51,344 nt of DNA from JAVVFH01 sp032250585 (GCA_032250585.1 JAVVFH010000001.1:1-51344); one strand, 5' to 3'. Positions 1 through 8,802 are shown, counted from the stretch's first letter. Notes: a model not told the origin generated them from the sequence alone. A program made the numbers and translations.

Positions 1-930
1 GCGCTGGCCTCCGGCGTGACCACCGTGCGCACGGCCAGCGTGCCGGCCTACCAGGACGTCGGCCTGCGCGAACTGGTGCGCAGCGGCGCGCTGCCCGGTC
101 CCGAAGTCGTGGCCGCGGGCGTTTACGTCACGCCGGATCTGGAAGAAAGCATCCTGGCCGACCCGCGCCTCGCGGTGCTGTACGAAGGGGCCGAGACCGA
201 AGAGCAACTGCGGCTGCTGGTGCGGGTCAACGCCGAGCGCGGCGTGGACGTGATCAAGACGCGCGGCACCGAGCGCGCCGGGCGCCCCGACACTGATCCG
301 CGCGAGCAGGTCTACAGCCGTCGCCAACTCGAGATCATCGTCGACGAGGCCGCGCAGCACGACCTGGACGTGATGGTGCACGCCCATGGCGACGAGGGTG
401 CGCTGGCTGCGGTGCAGGCCGGGGCGCGCAGCATCGAGCACGGCACCTACCTGTCGGAGGCCACGCTGCGGTTGATGAAGGAAAAGAACGTCTGGTTCGT
501 GCCGACCCTGATCACGATGCTGGAAATGAACGAAGAGCAATACGATCACGTGCTGCGTCTGCGCGGCTCGCACATGGTGCCGCGGCTGGAAGCAGCGATC
601 CGCGCCGCGCACCGCCTCGGTGTGAAGTTCGCCACCGGCGCGGACAATTACTACGACAACGAATCGATCAACCGCATCTCCCTGGAGGTCATGCACCTGG
701 TGCGCCTGGGCCTGAGCCCGTTCGAAGCGCTGCAGGCCGCGACGGTCGATTCCGCCGAGCTGCTGCGGATGGCGGACCGCACCGGGCGCATCGCACCCGG
801 TTACGAAGCCGACCTGTTCCTGGTGCCCGGCAATCCGCTGGAAGACATCCTGGCGCTGCAGGACGTGCTGCTGGTCATGAGCAACGGCCAGGTCGCCGTG
901 AAGCGCATTCCGTTCGCGAAACGGGATTGA
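1..930 (+). CDS. Amidohydrolase family protein, 5' end outside window
   Basis: The reading frame is open from base 1 (ALASGVTTVRTA...), so the N-terminus lies upstream and the GTG at 16 is probably internal. The visible 309 residues are the C-terminal two thirds of an imidazolonepropionase-like metal-dependent amidohydrolase (TIM barrel). The fragment opens with a SGVTTVR strand. A VMVHAHGDEGALAAVQAG block carries metal-ligand histidines, and SIEHGTYL follows it. ATGADNYYDN holds the last metal-binding aspartate, and the tail GYEADLFLVPGNPLEDI is the usual composite-domain return. Members of this family hydrolyse cyclic amides or Xaa-Pro type dipeptides. The substrate cannot be read from sequence, and the missing N-terminus hides the HxH motif and any signal peptide. 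It ends 58 bp before the convergent tpm gene. Confidence 0.85.
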   Translation, partial: ALASGVTTVRTASVPAYQDVGLRELVRSGALPGPEVVAAGVYVTPDLEESILADPRLAVLYEGAETEEQLRLLVRVNAERGVDVIKTRGTERAGRPDTDPREQVYSRRQLEIIVDEAAQHDLDVMVHAHGDEGALAAVQAGARSIEHGTYLSEATLRLMKEKNVWFVPTLITMLEMNEEQYDHVLRLRGSHMVPRLEAAIRAAHRLGVKFATGADNYYDNESINRISLEVMHLVRLGLSPFEALQAATVDSAELLRMADRTGRIAPGYEADLFLVPGNPLEDILALQDVLLVMSNGQVAVKRIPFAKRD

Positions 931-988
931 TGCGGGGCTCGGTCCGGCGTAGATCGGTGAATCCAAGCCTCTATTTACGGTAAGAATC

Positions 989-1672
989 TTAGGTTTCAGA
1001 GGCTTGTCGTGATGCCACCCCGTGGCACACGAATTTCCAGCAAGACTCGTCCAGCCGCGCTATGGCGTGCTCTTTCGCTTTTGGCAACGTGTCCAGCGCG
1101 TTACGACGCTCAATGCAGGCGACGCGGCCGGCCCAGTGGCGCTGCACTTCGTTCGCTGTCACGCTGAAGGGCGGGCCATCCATCAGCGCCTGTTCGTACT
1201 CCAGCGTGACGAGCAGCCCGTCGTGGCATGGGCTCAACAGCGATTTGCAAGCCGACACGTACTTCCGGCGAAGTTCCGGCGGTAGCGCCACCAGGGCCGC
1301 GCGATCATAGAGGCTGTCGAATGGCCGACCCCGGTAGTGCCGTGCGAAATGAAAAAAATCGTCGACCACCAGGCGGATATTCGAGTCGATAAGCTGATAG
1401 TGTTTTCGCCCGTCCTCCAGGCTGACCGAGCAGGCCAGGCCGTTCTCGTGACAAAACGCTTCGGCCGCCTGCTCCACGAGTTCGACCCCGGTCACGGTCA
1501 GGCCCTGGTCTTCGAGCCATAGCATGTCCAGTGACTTGCCGCACATCGGAACCAGCACCGAAGAATTTTCCGTGAGCTTCGGCCAGTGCCGCTGCAGGCA
1601 GTCGTGCACGGCTTGCTGGTGGAAGCCGGTGCGGCCTTCGTGCCAGCTTTCGTGCCAGAATAAGGGGTCCAT
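989..1672 (-). CDS. tpm: Thiopurine S-methyltransferase (Tpm)
   Basis: This 227-residue cytosolic SAM-dependent methyltransferase matches the usual length of bacterial TPMT. Bacterial Tpm methylates thiopurines and, in pseudomonads, selenite and tellurite species. The sequence shows the family N-terminus MDPLFWHESWHEGRTGFHQ, the SAM loop VLVPMCGKSLDMLWLEDQG, an acidic strand end GVELVEQAAEAF, and DSLYDRAALVALPPELR. I start at 1672 because the ATG follows a GGAAAA ribosome site and matches the family start. The longer open frame to 1777 has no family similarity. The gene stands alone and converges with the upstream amidohydrolase. Confidence 0.93.
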   Translation of the reverse strand: MDPLFWHESWHEGRTGFHQQAVHDCLQRHWPKLTENSSVLVPMCGKSLDMLWLEDQGLTVTGVELVEQAAEAFCHENGLACSVSLEDGRKHYQLIDSNIRLVVDDFFHFARHYRGRPFDSLYDRAALVALPPELRRKYVSACKSLLSPCHDGLLVTLEYEQALMDGPPFSVTANEVQRHWAGRVACIERRNALDTLPKAKEHAIARLDESCWKFVCHGVASRQASET

Positions 1673-1976
1673 GAACGTTTTCCTGCCGTTGAAAGAGTCA
1701 ATCCGGGTGGCACCCCCACCGCAGCTGCCCTGCGCGATCGCCCGGGGTACCGGCGCAACAGGCGCCGTGCGCCGCACCGCATTTTAAGCCGGGCCACCTT
1801 GCTGCGATAGCCCTCGATGTTCCGGCCGGGAAACTTCGAGGTGTTTTCAACCCCCGCTCTTGTCCTCATGGCCGCCTCGAAAAGGCTGGATTCGCTGGGC
1901 AGACGTCATGCCCGCCCCAGAGCTGTTGTGTCTTTTCTTTGGCGCCTCGCGCCGTTCCCGCAACGTTGCCGGACCC
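1673..1976. other. Intergenic stretch without recognisable gene
   Basis: These 304 bases lie upstream of tpm and downstream of the YgjP-type gene, both on the minus strand. Several short open frames cross it, but none resembles a known family or has a convincing ribosome site. It presumably holds the tpm promoter. A TAAAAT near 1785 (minus strand) is a possible -10 but has no clear -35 partner. Confidence 0.4.
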
Positions 1977-2723
1977 TCACGAATGCAGGTAAACGTGGCC
2001 GTGGCGCCGTAGTAGCGCCGTGGCTTCTCGCCAGCCCGGGTACAGGTCCTGCTGCAGGGCGTAAAAGTTCTTGCCGTGGTTGTGTTCACGCAAGTGGCAG
2101 ACTTCGTGCGCGATGACGTAGTCCACGCACTCCGGCGGCGCCTTGATCAAGTGCGGATTCAGCGTGATCACACCCTTTGCAGAGCAATTGCCCCAGGTCC
2201 GTTTCATTCGTCGCAGCCGCAGCGGCGGCGTTCCGCTCGAAGTCCATTCAGCAAGCCGGCAGATCAGTTGCAGGCGTCGCTGGAACTCTTTTTGCGCCTG
2301 CTGCCGGTACCAGCGGGCCAGTAAGTCCGGCACGGCTTCGGCCCGTCCGCCGGGCGACCGGATGCGCAGCGTTCGCCCATCCCACTCAACGCCGCCGCGC
2401 CGGCCGCTCGTTGCGAGGACTTCCAGCGGGTAGCGCTTACCGAGGTAAAGATGCCGTTCACCGCTGAGGTAACGCAGCGGCGCCAGCTCGCTTTGCCGGT
2501 CGCGGGCGCGCTCCAGGAAACGGGCGACATGCAGGGCGTGCTGCTGCAGGCGGCGCTGGATCGAGCGGGCGGACATGCGCCGCGGCGCGACCACGCGCAG
2601 TTCGCCGTCCTCGCCCAGTTCCAGGTGGATGCGACGGGTCACCGTCGGACGGTGCCGAATGCGGTATTCGATCAGCTCCTCACCGTGGCGAATGGCCGGC
2701 ATTTTCCTGGCACGAACGATCAT
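1977..2723 (-). CDS. YgjP/DUF45-type M48-like metallopeptidase
   Basis: The 248-residue protein belongs to the YgjP (DUF45, WLM-related) family of predicted zinc metallopeptidases. The C-terminal half has the signature YVIAHEVCHLREHNHGKNF: HEVCH is the HExxH zinc motif, with the later histidine as third ligand, followed by a DLYPGWREATALL helix. The N-terminal half (RIHLELGEDGELRVVAPRRMS) is the usual beta-rich part, and KRTWGNCSAKGVITLNPHLI precedes the active site as in homologues. The cellular substrate of the family is not established. The start may be codon 1 or the ATG at codon 8. It is divergent from the ABC exporter, with the promoter region of both between 2724 and 2782. Confidence 0.87.
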   Translation of the reverse strand: MIVRARKMPAIRHGEELIEYRIRHRPTVTRRIHLELGEDGELRVVAPRRMSARSIQRRLQQHALHVARFLERARDRQSELAPLRYLSGERHLYLGKRYPLEVLATSGRRGGVEWDGRTLRIRSPGGRAEAVPDLLARWYRQQAQKEFQRRLQLICRLAEWTSSGTPPLRLRRMKRTWGNCSAKGVITLNPHLIKAPPECVDYVIAHEVCHLREHNHGKNFYALQQDLYPGWREATALLRRHGHVYLHS

Positions 2724-2770
2724 GCCCCATAGCTTAGCATCAAGCCCGACTTTTGATCATCCGCCTCACT

Positions 2771-2776
2771 TATAAT
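2771..2776 (+). promoter_or_regulatory. Perfect -10 box abutting the ABC exporter start
   Basis: TATAAT ends six bases before the ATG at 2783, so transcription would begin at or next to the start codon. No good -35 lies 16-18 bases upstream; TTGATC at 2753 is only 12 bases away. This suggests a leaderless transcript. Confidence 0.5.
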
Positions 2777-2782
2777 CGCCCC

Positions 2783-4627
2783 ATGGCACGTCACCCTCCA
2801 GCTTCAGCGCCCCCTGATTCCACCCTGCGGGGTTTTTTCGGCGTGTTCCGCTACAGCCGCCGGGCGATGGGCCTGGTCTGGTCCACCAACCGCCGCCTGA
2901 CGCTGGCGCTGGCTGCATTCACGCTGCTGGCCGGCGTGCTGCCGGCCGCCATGGCCTGGGTTGGCGCGCAGATCATCGACGCGGTGGTTGCGGCCATCGA
3001 GGTCAATCGGGAAACCGGCGGTATCGAGCTGCAGGTCATATTTACGTTGATCGCCGTCGAGGCAAGCCTGGTTGCGGTGCTGACCGGCGCCCAGCGCGGA
3101 ATTTCCCTTTGCCAGGCACTGCTGCGGGCGCAGTTGGGGCAGAAAGTAAACATGCTGATCCTGGAAAAGGCGCAGTCACTGGAACTGGCACAGTTCGAGG
3201 ATTCGGAGTTCTACGACAAGATGACGCGGGCACGCCGCGAGGCCTCCAGCCGGCCACTGTCGCTGGTTACACGCACATTCGGCCTCGGCCAGAACCTGAT
3301 CTCGCTGATCAGCTACGGTGTCTTGCTGGTACAGTTCTCGCCCTGGGCAGTGCTGGTGCTGGTCGTGGCGGGCCTGCCGTCCTTTTTCGCCGAGGCCAAG
3401 TTTTCCGCCGATGCCTTCAGCCTGTTCCGCTGGCGCTCGCCCGACACGCGCATGCAGCTCTACCTGGAAACGGTGTTGGCGCGCGAGGACAACGTCAAGG
3501 AAGTCAAGCTGTTCGGTCTCGGCCCCCTGCTGCTGCAGCGCTACCGGGACATCTTCAATCGCTTGTACGGCCGGGATCGTTCGTTGGCGATTCGCCGTGA
3601 CGTTTGGGGGTTTTTCCTGAGCCTGATCGGCACGGTCGCGCTGTACGGCGCCTACGGCTGGATCGCGGCGGCCGCGGTGGGCAGCCGCATCACACTGGGC
3701 CAGATGACCATGTACCTGATGCTGTTTCGCCAGGGGCAGTCGGCAGTCGCTGCCATTCTGTCAGCGATCGGTGGCATGTATGAGGACAACCTTTACCTGT
3801 CGACACTGTACGAATTTCTGGAGACCCCGGCGCAGCGTCTTGGCGGCGACGCGCGCAGCGGCCCGCGCCCCAGGGACGGCATCCGCTTCGAGGGCGTCAG
3901 CTTCACTTACCCCGGCGCCAGTGTGCCGGCGCTGCGGGAGGTCGACCTGCACATCCCTCCGGGTCAGTCGCTGGCGCTGGTCGGCGAGAACGGCTCCGGC
4001 AAAACCACCCTGATCAAGCTGTTGACCCGCCTCTATCACCCCGACGAGGGCCGCATCCTGCTGGACGGTCTTGATCTGCGGGAATGGGATGAAGACATTT
4101 TGCGCCAGCGTATCGGAGTGATTTTTCAGGATTTTTCACGCTACCAGTTCATGGTCGGCGAGAACATCGGCGTGGGCGACGTGCGGTTCTTCGAAGAAGA
4201 AGAGCGCTGGCGGGTCGCTGCGGGCAAGGGCATGGCCGACGCGCTGATCGAAAGCCTGCCGGCCGGTTACGACACGCAGTTGGGCAAGTGGTTCAAAGAC
4301 GGCCAGGAGCTGTCCGGTGGCCAGTGGCAGAAGATCGCCCTGTCACGAGCCTTCATGCGTTCCGAGGCGGATATCCTGGTGCTGGACGAGCCCACCGCGG
4401 CGATGGACGCGGCGGCCGAGGCGCAGATTTTCGAGCATTTCCGCAAGCTTACGAAAGACCGTATCGCCATCCTGATTTCACACCGTTTTTCGACCGTACG
4501 GATGGCCAGCCAGATCGTCGTCATCGAGAACGGCCGCATCATCGAACGCGGCGACCACGAAGCGCTTATGAAACTCGGCGGCCGTTACGCCCGCCTGTTC
4601 TCGCTGCAGGCCGCGGGATATCGCTAA
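2783..4627 (+). CDS. ABC transporter, fused permease and ATPase (exporter type)
   Basis: The 614-residue protein is a half-size ABC exporter with the permease domain (residues about 20-330, several hydrophobic helices) before the nucleotide-binding domain (about 360-610). Visible motifs are Walker A GENGSGKTT, Q-loop GVIFQDFSRYQ, signature LSGGQWQKIALSRAF, Walker B ILVLDEPTAAMD and switch HRFSTVR. Such proteins homodimerise in the inner membrane and export lipids, peptides or drugs; the substrate is unknown. I chose the ATG at 2783 because a perfect TATAAT sits just upstream and the next upstream ATG overlaps that promoter. The gene stands alone and is followed by REP-like palindromes. Confidence 0.9.
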   Translation: MARHPPASAPPDSTLRGFFGVFRYSRRAMGLVWSTNRRLTLALAAFTLLAGVLPAAMAWVGAQIIDAVVAAIEVNRETGGIELQVIFTLIAVEASLVAVLTGAQRGISLCQALLRAQLGQKVNMLILEKAQSLELAQFEDSEFYDKMTRARREASSRPLSLVTRTFGLGQNLISLISYGVLLVQFSPWAVLVLVVAGLPSFFAEAKFSADAFSLFRWRSPDTRMQLYLETVLAREDNVKEVKLFGLGPLLLQRYRDIFNRLYGRDRSLAIRRDVWGFFLSLIGTVALYGAYGWIAAAAVGSRITLGQMTMYLMLFRQGQSAVAAILSAIGGMYEDNLYLSTLYEFLETPAQRLGGDARSGPRPRDGIRFEGVSFTYPGASVPALREVDLHIPPGQSLALVGENGSGKTTLIKLLTRLYHPDEGRILLDGLDLREWDEDILRQRIGVIFQDFSRYQFMVGENIGVGDVRFFEEEERWRVAAGKGMADALIESLPAGYDTQLGKWFKDGQELSGGQWQKIALSRAFMRSEADILVLDEPTAAMDAAAEAQIFEHFRKLTKDRIAILISHRFSTVRMASQIVVIENGRIIERGDHEALMKLGGRYARLFSLQAAGYR

Positions 4628-4651
4628 GGTCGGCTCGGGGAGAACCACAAC

Positions 4652-4768
4652 CATCGCGGTTAAAGCCGCACAAGGTCTCTTACAAGGTCTCCCACAGGAT
4701 CTCTCCCACAGGGTTTACCGCGGGTCGGGTTTTGCAGGAGGTTCTGTGGGAGCGGCTTTAGCCGCGAT
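4652..4768. repeat. REP-like inverted pair
   Basis: An imperfect copy ATCGCGGTTAAAGCCGCAC (left, minus orientation) faces a full copy at 4744-4768 (core GTGGGAGCGGCTTTAGCCGC). Degenerate CCCACAGG pieces lie between them. The same element recurs near 7.7 and 12.3 kb. It sits in the 243-bp gap after the ABC exporter. No gene is seen in the rest of that gap (4769-4870). Confidence 0.8.
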
Positions 4769-4870
4769 TGGCAAGGCTTCAGGTAAAAACTGTTGCGCAG
4801 CTCATGTAATCCCCCCAGAGTCGCTCCTCCATTTCCGTGCTGTTGTTCTTCGTAACTGAGTCTGTTCAGT

Positions 4871-5572
4871 CTAAACGATGCCGCCGAACCAGCGCCCGAC
4901 CGCCGCGGTGAGCGCCATCGCCAGCGCGCCCCAGAAGGTCACCCGTCCGGCCGCGATCCAGACCGGCGCGCCGCCAATTCGCGCCGACACGACGCCCAGC
5001 CCCGTCAGGGACAGCAGCGCAACCAGCGCGACCGCGAAAACCGTCGAGCCCTGTGGCGTGGCCAGTACCGCCAGCAGCGGCAGCAGCCCACCGGCAGTAA
5101 AGCTGGCTGCGGAGTACCAGGCCGCCTGCAGAGGACGGGCCGTCATGATGTCGGAAATGCCGATTTCGTCGCGTGCGTGCGCGCCCAGCGCGTCATGCGC
5201 CATAAGCTGAACCGCGACTTCATGGGCGAGCTCTTTCTCCAGGCCCCGCTCTTCATAGATCAACGCCAGTTCGCGGATCTCGCGGCCCTCGTTCAGCTCC
5301 AGTTCCTTTTTCTCACGCTCGAGGTCGGCTTTTTCGGTATCGGACTGGGAACTGACCGAGACGTATTCGCCGGCCGCCATTGACATGGCGCCGGCCACCA
5401 CACCGGCCACGCCGGCGATCAGCACGGAGTCGTGCGAAGCCTGTGCCGAGGCAACGCCGATCACCAGGCTGGCGGTCGAAACGATGCCGTCATTGGCGCC
5501 CAGCACCGCGGCCCGCAGCCAGCCGGAGCGGTGCGAGCGATGCGGTTCGGCATGCGACGAACGGTTTTCCAT
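4871..5572 (-). CDS. VIT1/CCC1 family transporter
   Basis: The 233-residue integral membrane protein matches the VIT/CCC1 family (iron and manganese transporters; bacterial members are thought to export Fe2+ or Mn2+ from the cytoplasm). It opens with the family hallmark GWLRAAVLGANDGIVSTASLVIGVA, followed by VAGAMSMAAGEYVSVSSQSDTE in the second helix. A charged cytoplasmic helix pair rich in Glu (ADLEREKKELELNEGREI...) is the metal-binding insert, and three further hydrophobic segments end the protein. I start at 5572 (MENRSSHAEPHR) because the longer frame adds only unrelated residues. It is divergent from the broken GST gene, and no partner gene is evident. Confidence 0.9.
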   Translation of the reverse strand: MENRSSHAEPHRSHRSGWLRAAVLGANDGIVSTASLVIGVASAQASHDSVLIAGVAGVVAGAMSMAAGEYVSVSSQSDTEKADLEREKKELELNEGREIRELALIYEERGLEKELAHEVAVQLMAHDALGAHARDEIGISDIMTARPLQAAWYSAASFTAGGLLPLLAVLATPQGSTVFAVALVALLSLTGLGVVSARIGGAPVWIAAGRVTFWGALAMALTAAVGRWFGGIV

Positions 5573-5668
5573 GGCAATATCCGGCGCCACTCGGCGCAGT
5601 TCTGAGCGCAGCCCTGAATTTAACCGATCTCGCCGTTCGGTGCAGGGCAATCCATGCCCATCGGCACA

Positions 5669-5716
5669 TTGCCGGCCCGGGGCCCGGGTTTATAATCACA
5701 GGCCTGCACAAGGAGT
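5669..5716 (+). promoter_or_regulatory. Promoter and ribosome site of the GST remnant
   Basis: TTGCCG (5669-5674), a 16-base spacer and a perfect TATAAT (5691-5696) form a good sigma-70 promoter. AAGGAG (5710-5715) precedes the ATG at 5721. The control region is intact although the gene behind it is broken. Confidence 0.65.
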
Positions 5717-5720
5717 CCCC

Positions 5721-6271
5721 ATGAAAATCAGAACCCTGCCGCTGGCTGAGGACAACTACGGCAACCTGCGCGTCGGCAAGGACATAGCGCTGTTTTACCT
5801 GGAGCGGGTTCAGCCCCGCGTCAGCAATCCGCTGCCGGGCGAGCCGTTGCAGGCCGATAACCGCCTGCTGCCGGCCGCAGCGAAGGCCCGCTCGCAGGTC
5901 ATCCAGTGGCGATGGGCGGCCTCGGCCCGATGATGGGCCAGGCCAATGTGTTTTATCGTTACTTCTCCGAAAAGATTCCCGCGGCGATTCACCGCTATCA
6001 GCATGAGAGCCTGCGCCTGCTGACGGTGCTGGATGGCCGCCTGGCCGGGCGCGACTACCTTTGCGACGAATACAGCATTGCCGACATTGCCTGCTGGCCC
6101 TGGGCCGTCACCCACGACTGGTCGGGCGTGGACATCGGGGAACTGGTAAACCTGCAAGCCTGGCTCGAACGCGTGGGCGCGCGCCCCGCGGTCCGGCGCG
6201 GCCGCGAGATCCCGCCGCGCGGTTCGGACGAAGACGCCACCCGGGCCGCAACCCGTATCGTCGTCACCTGA
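5721..6271 (+). pseudogene. Broken glutathione S-transferase (YghU/GstB-like)
   Basis: From about 5870 the sequence encodes LLPAAAKARSQVIQW and then, after a frame change near 5909, MGGLGPMMGQANVFYRYFSEKIPAAIHRY...LLTVLDGRLAGRDYLCDEYSIADIACWPW. This is the C-terminal helical domain of a GST. Homologues read IQWLMWQMGGLGP, so about ten bases are missing at the joint. The first 45 codons (MKIRTLPLAEDNYGNL...) do not look like the thioredoxin-fold N-terminal domain, which is absent. The gene is therefore truncated and frameshifted, though its promoter and ribosome site are good. A short product from the GTG at 5906 is possible but would lack the glutathione-binding domain. Confidence 0.75.
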
Positions 6272-6381
6272 CGGTCTGAAGATGTGGAGGGAAGCCGCTC
6301 ACCGCGCTCATCAACCGAGGTTGTCGCCAAGGATTTTGCGGCATAATGAAGAACCCGCCGTTTCATTTTTTGAGGTTTCCC

Positions 6382-7689
6382 ATGCGCAAGATACCGTGTT
6401 TCCTCCTCAGCGCCCTCTTGCTGTCGCTGCCCAATCCGGGCGAGGCCGGCGATACGCTGCCGCGCGCCAACGCCGAACGCATGGAGGGGTGTATCCTGGA
6501 GCTGTCCGCATTCGGCCGTAACCCGCAGGGCGGCGTCAGCCGCCTGGCCTTCAACGAGGCGGACCGTGACGCGCGTGCCTATATCAAGGGACTGATGCTG
6601 CAGGCCGGCCTGGAGGTTCGCATCGACACTGCGGGCAACCTCATCGGCCGCCGCGCGGGCAGCGAAGAGCTGCCGCCCATCCTGTTCGGCTCGCACATCG
6701 ATTCGGTGCCTGGCGGCGGCAACTACGACGGCGACGTCGGCGTGATCGCCGCCATCGAAGCGATTCAGTTGCTGAAGGAGCAGGCGATCGAAACCCGCCA
6801 TCCGCTGGAGGTGGTCGTGTTTGCCGACGAGGAAGGCGGCCTCAGCGGCAGCCGCGCCATGGTCGGCAAGCTCAACGACGAGGCACTGGCTGTGGTCAGC
6901 CACAGCGGCCTGACCATAGCCGAGGGCATCCGCGCCATCGGCGGTGATCCGGAGCGGCTTGCCGAGGCGCAGCGGCGTCCGGGCGATGTCGCTGCATTCG
7001 TCGAGCTGCACATCGAACAGGGCGCGGTGCTGGACGACGAGGAGATCGATATCGGCGTGGTCACCGGTATCGTCGGCATCCAGTGGTGGGACGTCGAAAT
7101 AGAGGGAGTCGCCAATCACGCCGGCACGACGCCGATGGGCAAGCGCCGCGACCCGATGCTGGCGGCTGCCGAGTTGACGCTGGCGATCAACCGTGTCATC
7201 ACGGGTGTCCCGGGCCGCCAGGTGGGAACGGTCGGGCGCATCGCCGCCGAACCCGGCGCGCCGAACGTGATCCCCGGCCGAGTCGTGATGAGTCTGGAGA
7301 TTCGCGACCTGAACGAGCAGAAGATGTTCGCCCTGTTTCGTGAAATCGAACAGGAAGCGGCGGAAATTGCCGCGCGGCGCGGCACGCCGATCGCGTTCCG
7401 GCACATCGAGGTCGATGCGGAGCCCGCCCTGACGGACGAGCGTATCCGCGCGCTTATCACGCAGTCCGCCGAAGAACTCGGGCTGAGCTACATGAGCATG
7501 CCCAGCGGCGCCGGGCACGACGCCCAGGACCTGGCGCAGATCGCGCCGACCGGCATGATTTTCGTTCCCAGCGTGGGCGGTGTCAGCCATTCATCGTTCG
7601 AATACACCCCGCCGCGTGACATGGCCAACGGCGCGGATGTGCTGCTGCGTACCGTGCTCGCCATCGACGCCGGCGCCCTGGAGCGTTAG
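6382..7689 (+). CDS. M20 family Zn-dependent amidase/hydantoinase-type hydrolase, exported
   Basis: The 435-residue enzyme belongs to the M20 N-carbamoyl-L-amino-acid hydrolase/allantoate amidohydrolase family, which cleaves carbamoyl or ureido groups. Metal-binding and catalytic motifs are in order: FGSHIDSVPGGGNYDGDVGV, VVFADEEGG, VELHIEQGAVLDDE, NHAGTTPMGKRRDPM (dimerisation domain), APNVIPGRV and PSGAGHDAQDLA. Residues 1-22 (MRKIPCFLLSALLLSLPNPGEA) form a signal peptide, unusual for the mainly cytosolic carbamoylases, so it probably acts in the periplasm. I start at 6382, after TGAGG. The upstream ATG at 6346 lies inside a CATAAT -10-like box. The precise substrate is unknown. Confidence 0.88.
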   Translation: MRKIPCFLLSALLLSLPNPGEAGDTLPRANAERMEGCILELSAFGRNPQGGVSRLAFNEADRDARAYIKGLMLQAGLEVRIDTAGNLIGRRAGSEELPPILFGSHIDSVPGGGNYDGDVGVIAAIEAIQLLKEQAIETRHPLEVVVFADEEGGLSGSRAMVGKLNDEALAVVSHSGLTIAEGIRAIGGDPERLAEAQRRPGDVAAFVELHIEQGAVLDDEEIDIGVVTGIVGIQWWDVEIEGVANHAGTTPMGKRRDPMLAAAELTLAINRVITGVPGRQVGTVGRIAAEPGAPNVIPGRVVMSLEIRDLNEQKMFALFREIEQEAAEIAARRGTPIAFRHIEVDAEPALTDERIRALITQSAEELGLSYMSMPSGAGHDAQDLAQIAPTGMIFVPSVGGVSHSSFEYTPPRDMANGADVLLRTVLAIDAGALER

Positions 7690-7694
7690 TTGAA

Positions 7695-7764
7695 CCTGTG
7701 GGAGCGGCTTTAGCCGCGACTGTGCGCAGGAAATAGAAATCGCGGCTAAAGCCGCTCCCACAGG
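7695..7764. repeat. REP-like perfect inverted pair
   Basis: Two 25-bp copies (7695-7719 and 7740-7764) are exact reverse complements separated by 20 bases. Each is itself palindromic around GCGGCTTTAGCCGC. It directly follows the M20 hydrolase stop and could also act as a transcript-end structure. Confidence 0.85.
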
Positions 7765-7810
7765 TACAGCAAGCTCCTGCAGGCTCCCGCCGGTTCGTAA
7801 GACCCTCGAG

Positions 7811-7883
7811 CTAGTGTCCTGTCACGCATCTTATGTCGCTTTCAGCAAGGCAAGAAGCGGTCAGATGCGTGACAGGACGCTAG
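7811..7883. repeat. 73-bp MITE-like element with 21-bp terminal inverted repeats
   Basis: CTAGTGTCCTGTCACGCATC begins the element, and its reverse complement (one mismatch, followed by CTAG) ends it. Both ends are CTAG. The interior (about 31 bases) codes for nothing recognisable. The right end supplies the stop codon of rimK (CTA at 7880-7882). Confidence 0.6.
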
Positions 7884-8785
7884 CCGGTGCCGCGCGAGCG
7901 GGTGCGTCCGGGGCGGGCGTTCTTCTCGATGAAGCGAATCACTTGCGTGGCGATGTCCTTTTCAGTCGCTTTTTCGATGCCTTCCAAGCCGGGGCTGGAA
8001 TTGACTTCCATCACCACGGGACCGTGATTGGAGCGAAGCAGGTCGACGCCGGCCACGTTCAGGCCCATGATGCGCGCCGAGCGCACGGCTGTGGAGCGTT
8101 CCTCGGGCGTGATGCGCACCAGTTCGGCCGAGCCGCCGCGGTGGATGTTGGAGCGAAAATCGCCTTCCTTGCCGGTGCGTTTCATCGCCGCGACGACCTT
8201 GTCGCCGATGACGAAGCAGCGCAGGTCCGAGCCGCCCGCTTCCTTGATGAATTCCTGCACCATGAAGTTGGCATTCAGGCCGCGGAAGGCCTCGATCACG
8301 CTTTTGGCGGCGTTACGGGTCTCGCCGAGCACCACGCCGACGCCCTGGGTGCCTTCCAGCAGCTTGATCACCGCCGGCGCGCCGCCGACGCTGTCGAGCA
8401 GGTCCTCGGTGTCGTCGGGTGAATGCGCAAAACCGGTCACCGGCAGACCGATGCCTTTGCGTGAGAGCAACTGCAGCGCGCGCAGTTTGTCGCGCGAGCG
8501 GGTGATGGCCACCGACTCGTTGACCGAATACACGCCCATCATTTCGAACTGCCGCACGACCGCCGTCCCGTAAAACGAGACCGAGGCACCGATCCGCGGA
8601 ATTACGGCATCGACGTCCTCGATCACCTCACCCCGGTAGTGGATGGTCGGGCGCATGGTGGCGATGGTCATGTAACAACGCTTGTGGCTGAGCACGAGCA
8701 TTTCGTGGCCGCGCTCGCGGCCGGCTTCCACCAGCCGGCGAGTCGAATAGAGTTTCGCGTTCGTCGACAGCACTACGATTTTCAA
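7880..8785 (-). CDS. rimK: RimK family alpha-L-glutamate ligase
   Basis: The 301-residue ATP-grasp ligase matches RimK, which adds glutamates to the C-terminus of ribosomal protein S6 (or makes poly-alpha-glutamate). Visible features are the N-terminal MKIVVLSTNAKLYSTRRLVEAG, the hinge VNESVAITRSRDKLRALQLLSRKGIGLP, the P-loop-like KLLEGTQGVGVVLGE, the FRSNIHRGG phosphate loop and the metal-binding VMEVNSSPGLEGIEKAT. It is the last gene of a minus-strand trio with the AstE-like hydrolase (17-bp gap) and the retropepsin-like gene. Pseudomonas rim operons also pair RimK with a PF05618 protein (RimB). The C-terminal tail runs into the MITE-like repeat, which provides the stop. Confidence 0.93.
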   Translation of the reverse strand: MKIVVLSTNAKLYSTRRLVEAGRERGHEMLVLSHKRCYMTIATMRPTIHYRGEVIEDVDAVIPRIGASVSFYGTAVVRQFEMMGVYSVNESVAITRSRDKLRALQLLSRKGIGLPVTGFAHSPDDTEDLLDSVGGAPAVIKLLEGTQGVGVVLGETRNAAKSVIEAFRGLNANFMVQEFIKEAGGSDLRCFVIGDKVVAAMKRTGKEGDFRSNIHRGGSAELVRITPEERSTAVRSARIMGLNVAGVDLLRSNHGPVVMEVNSSPGLEGIEKATEKDIATQVIRFIEKNARPGRTRSRGTG

Positions 8786-8802
8786 ATCAGTTCTCCAGTC
8801 GG

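Noticed and set aside
6055..7590. 511-codon minus-strand frame opposite the M20 hydrolase
   Set aside because: It is the antisense of a clearly conserved enzyme and its residues (His, Asp, Gly, Arg rich) match no family.
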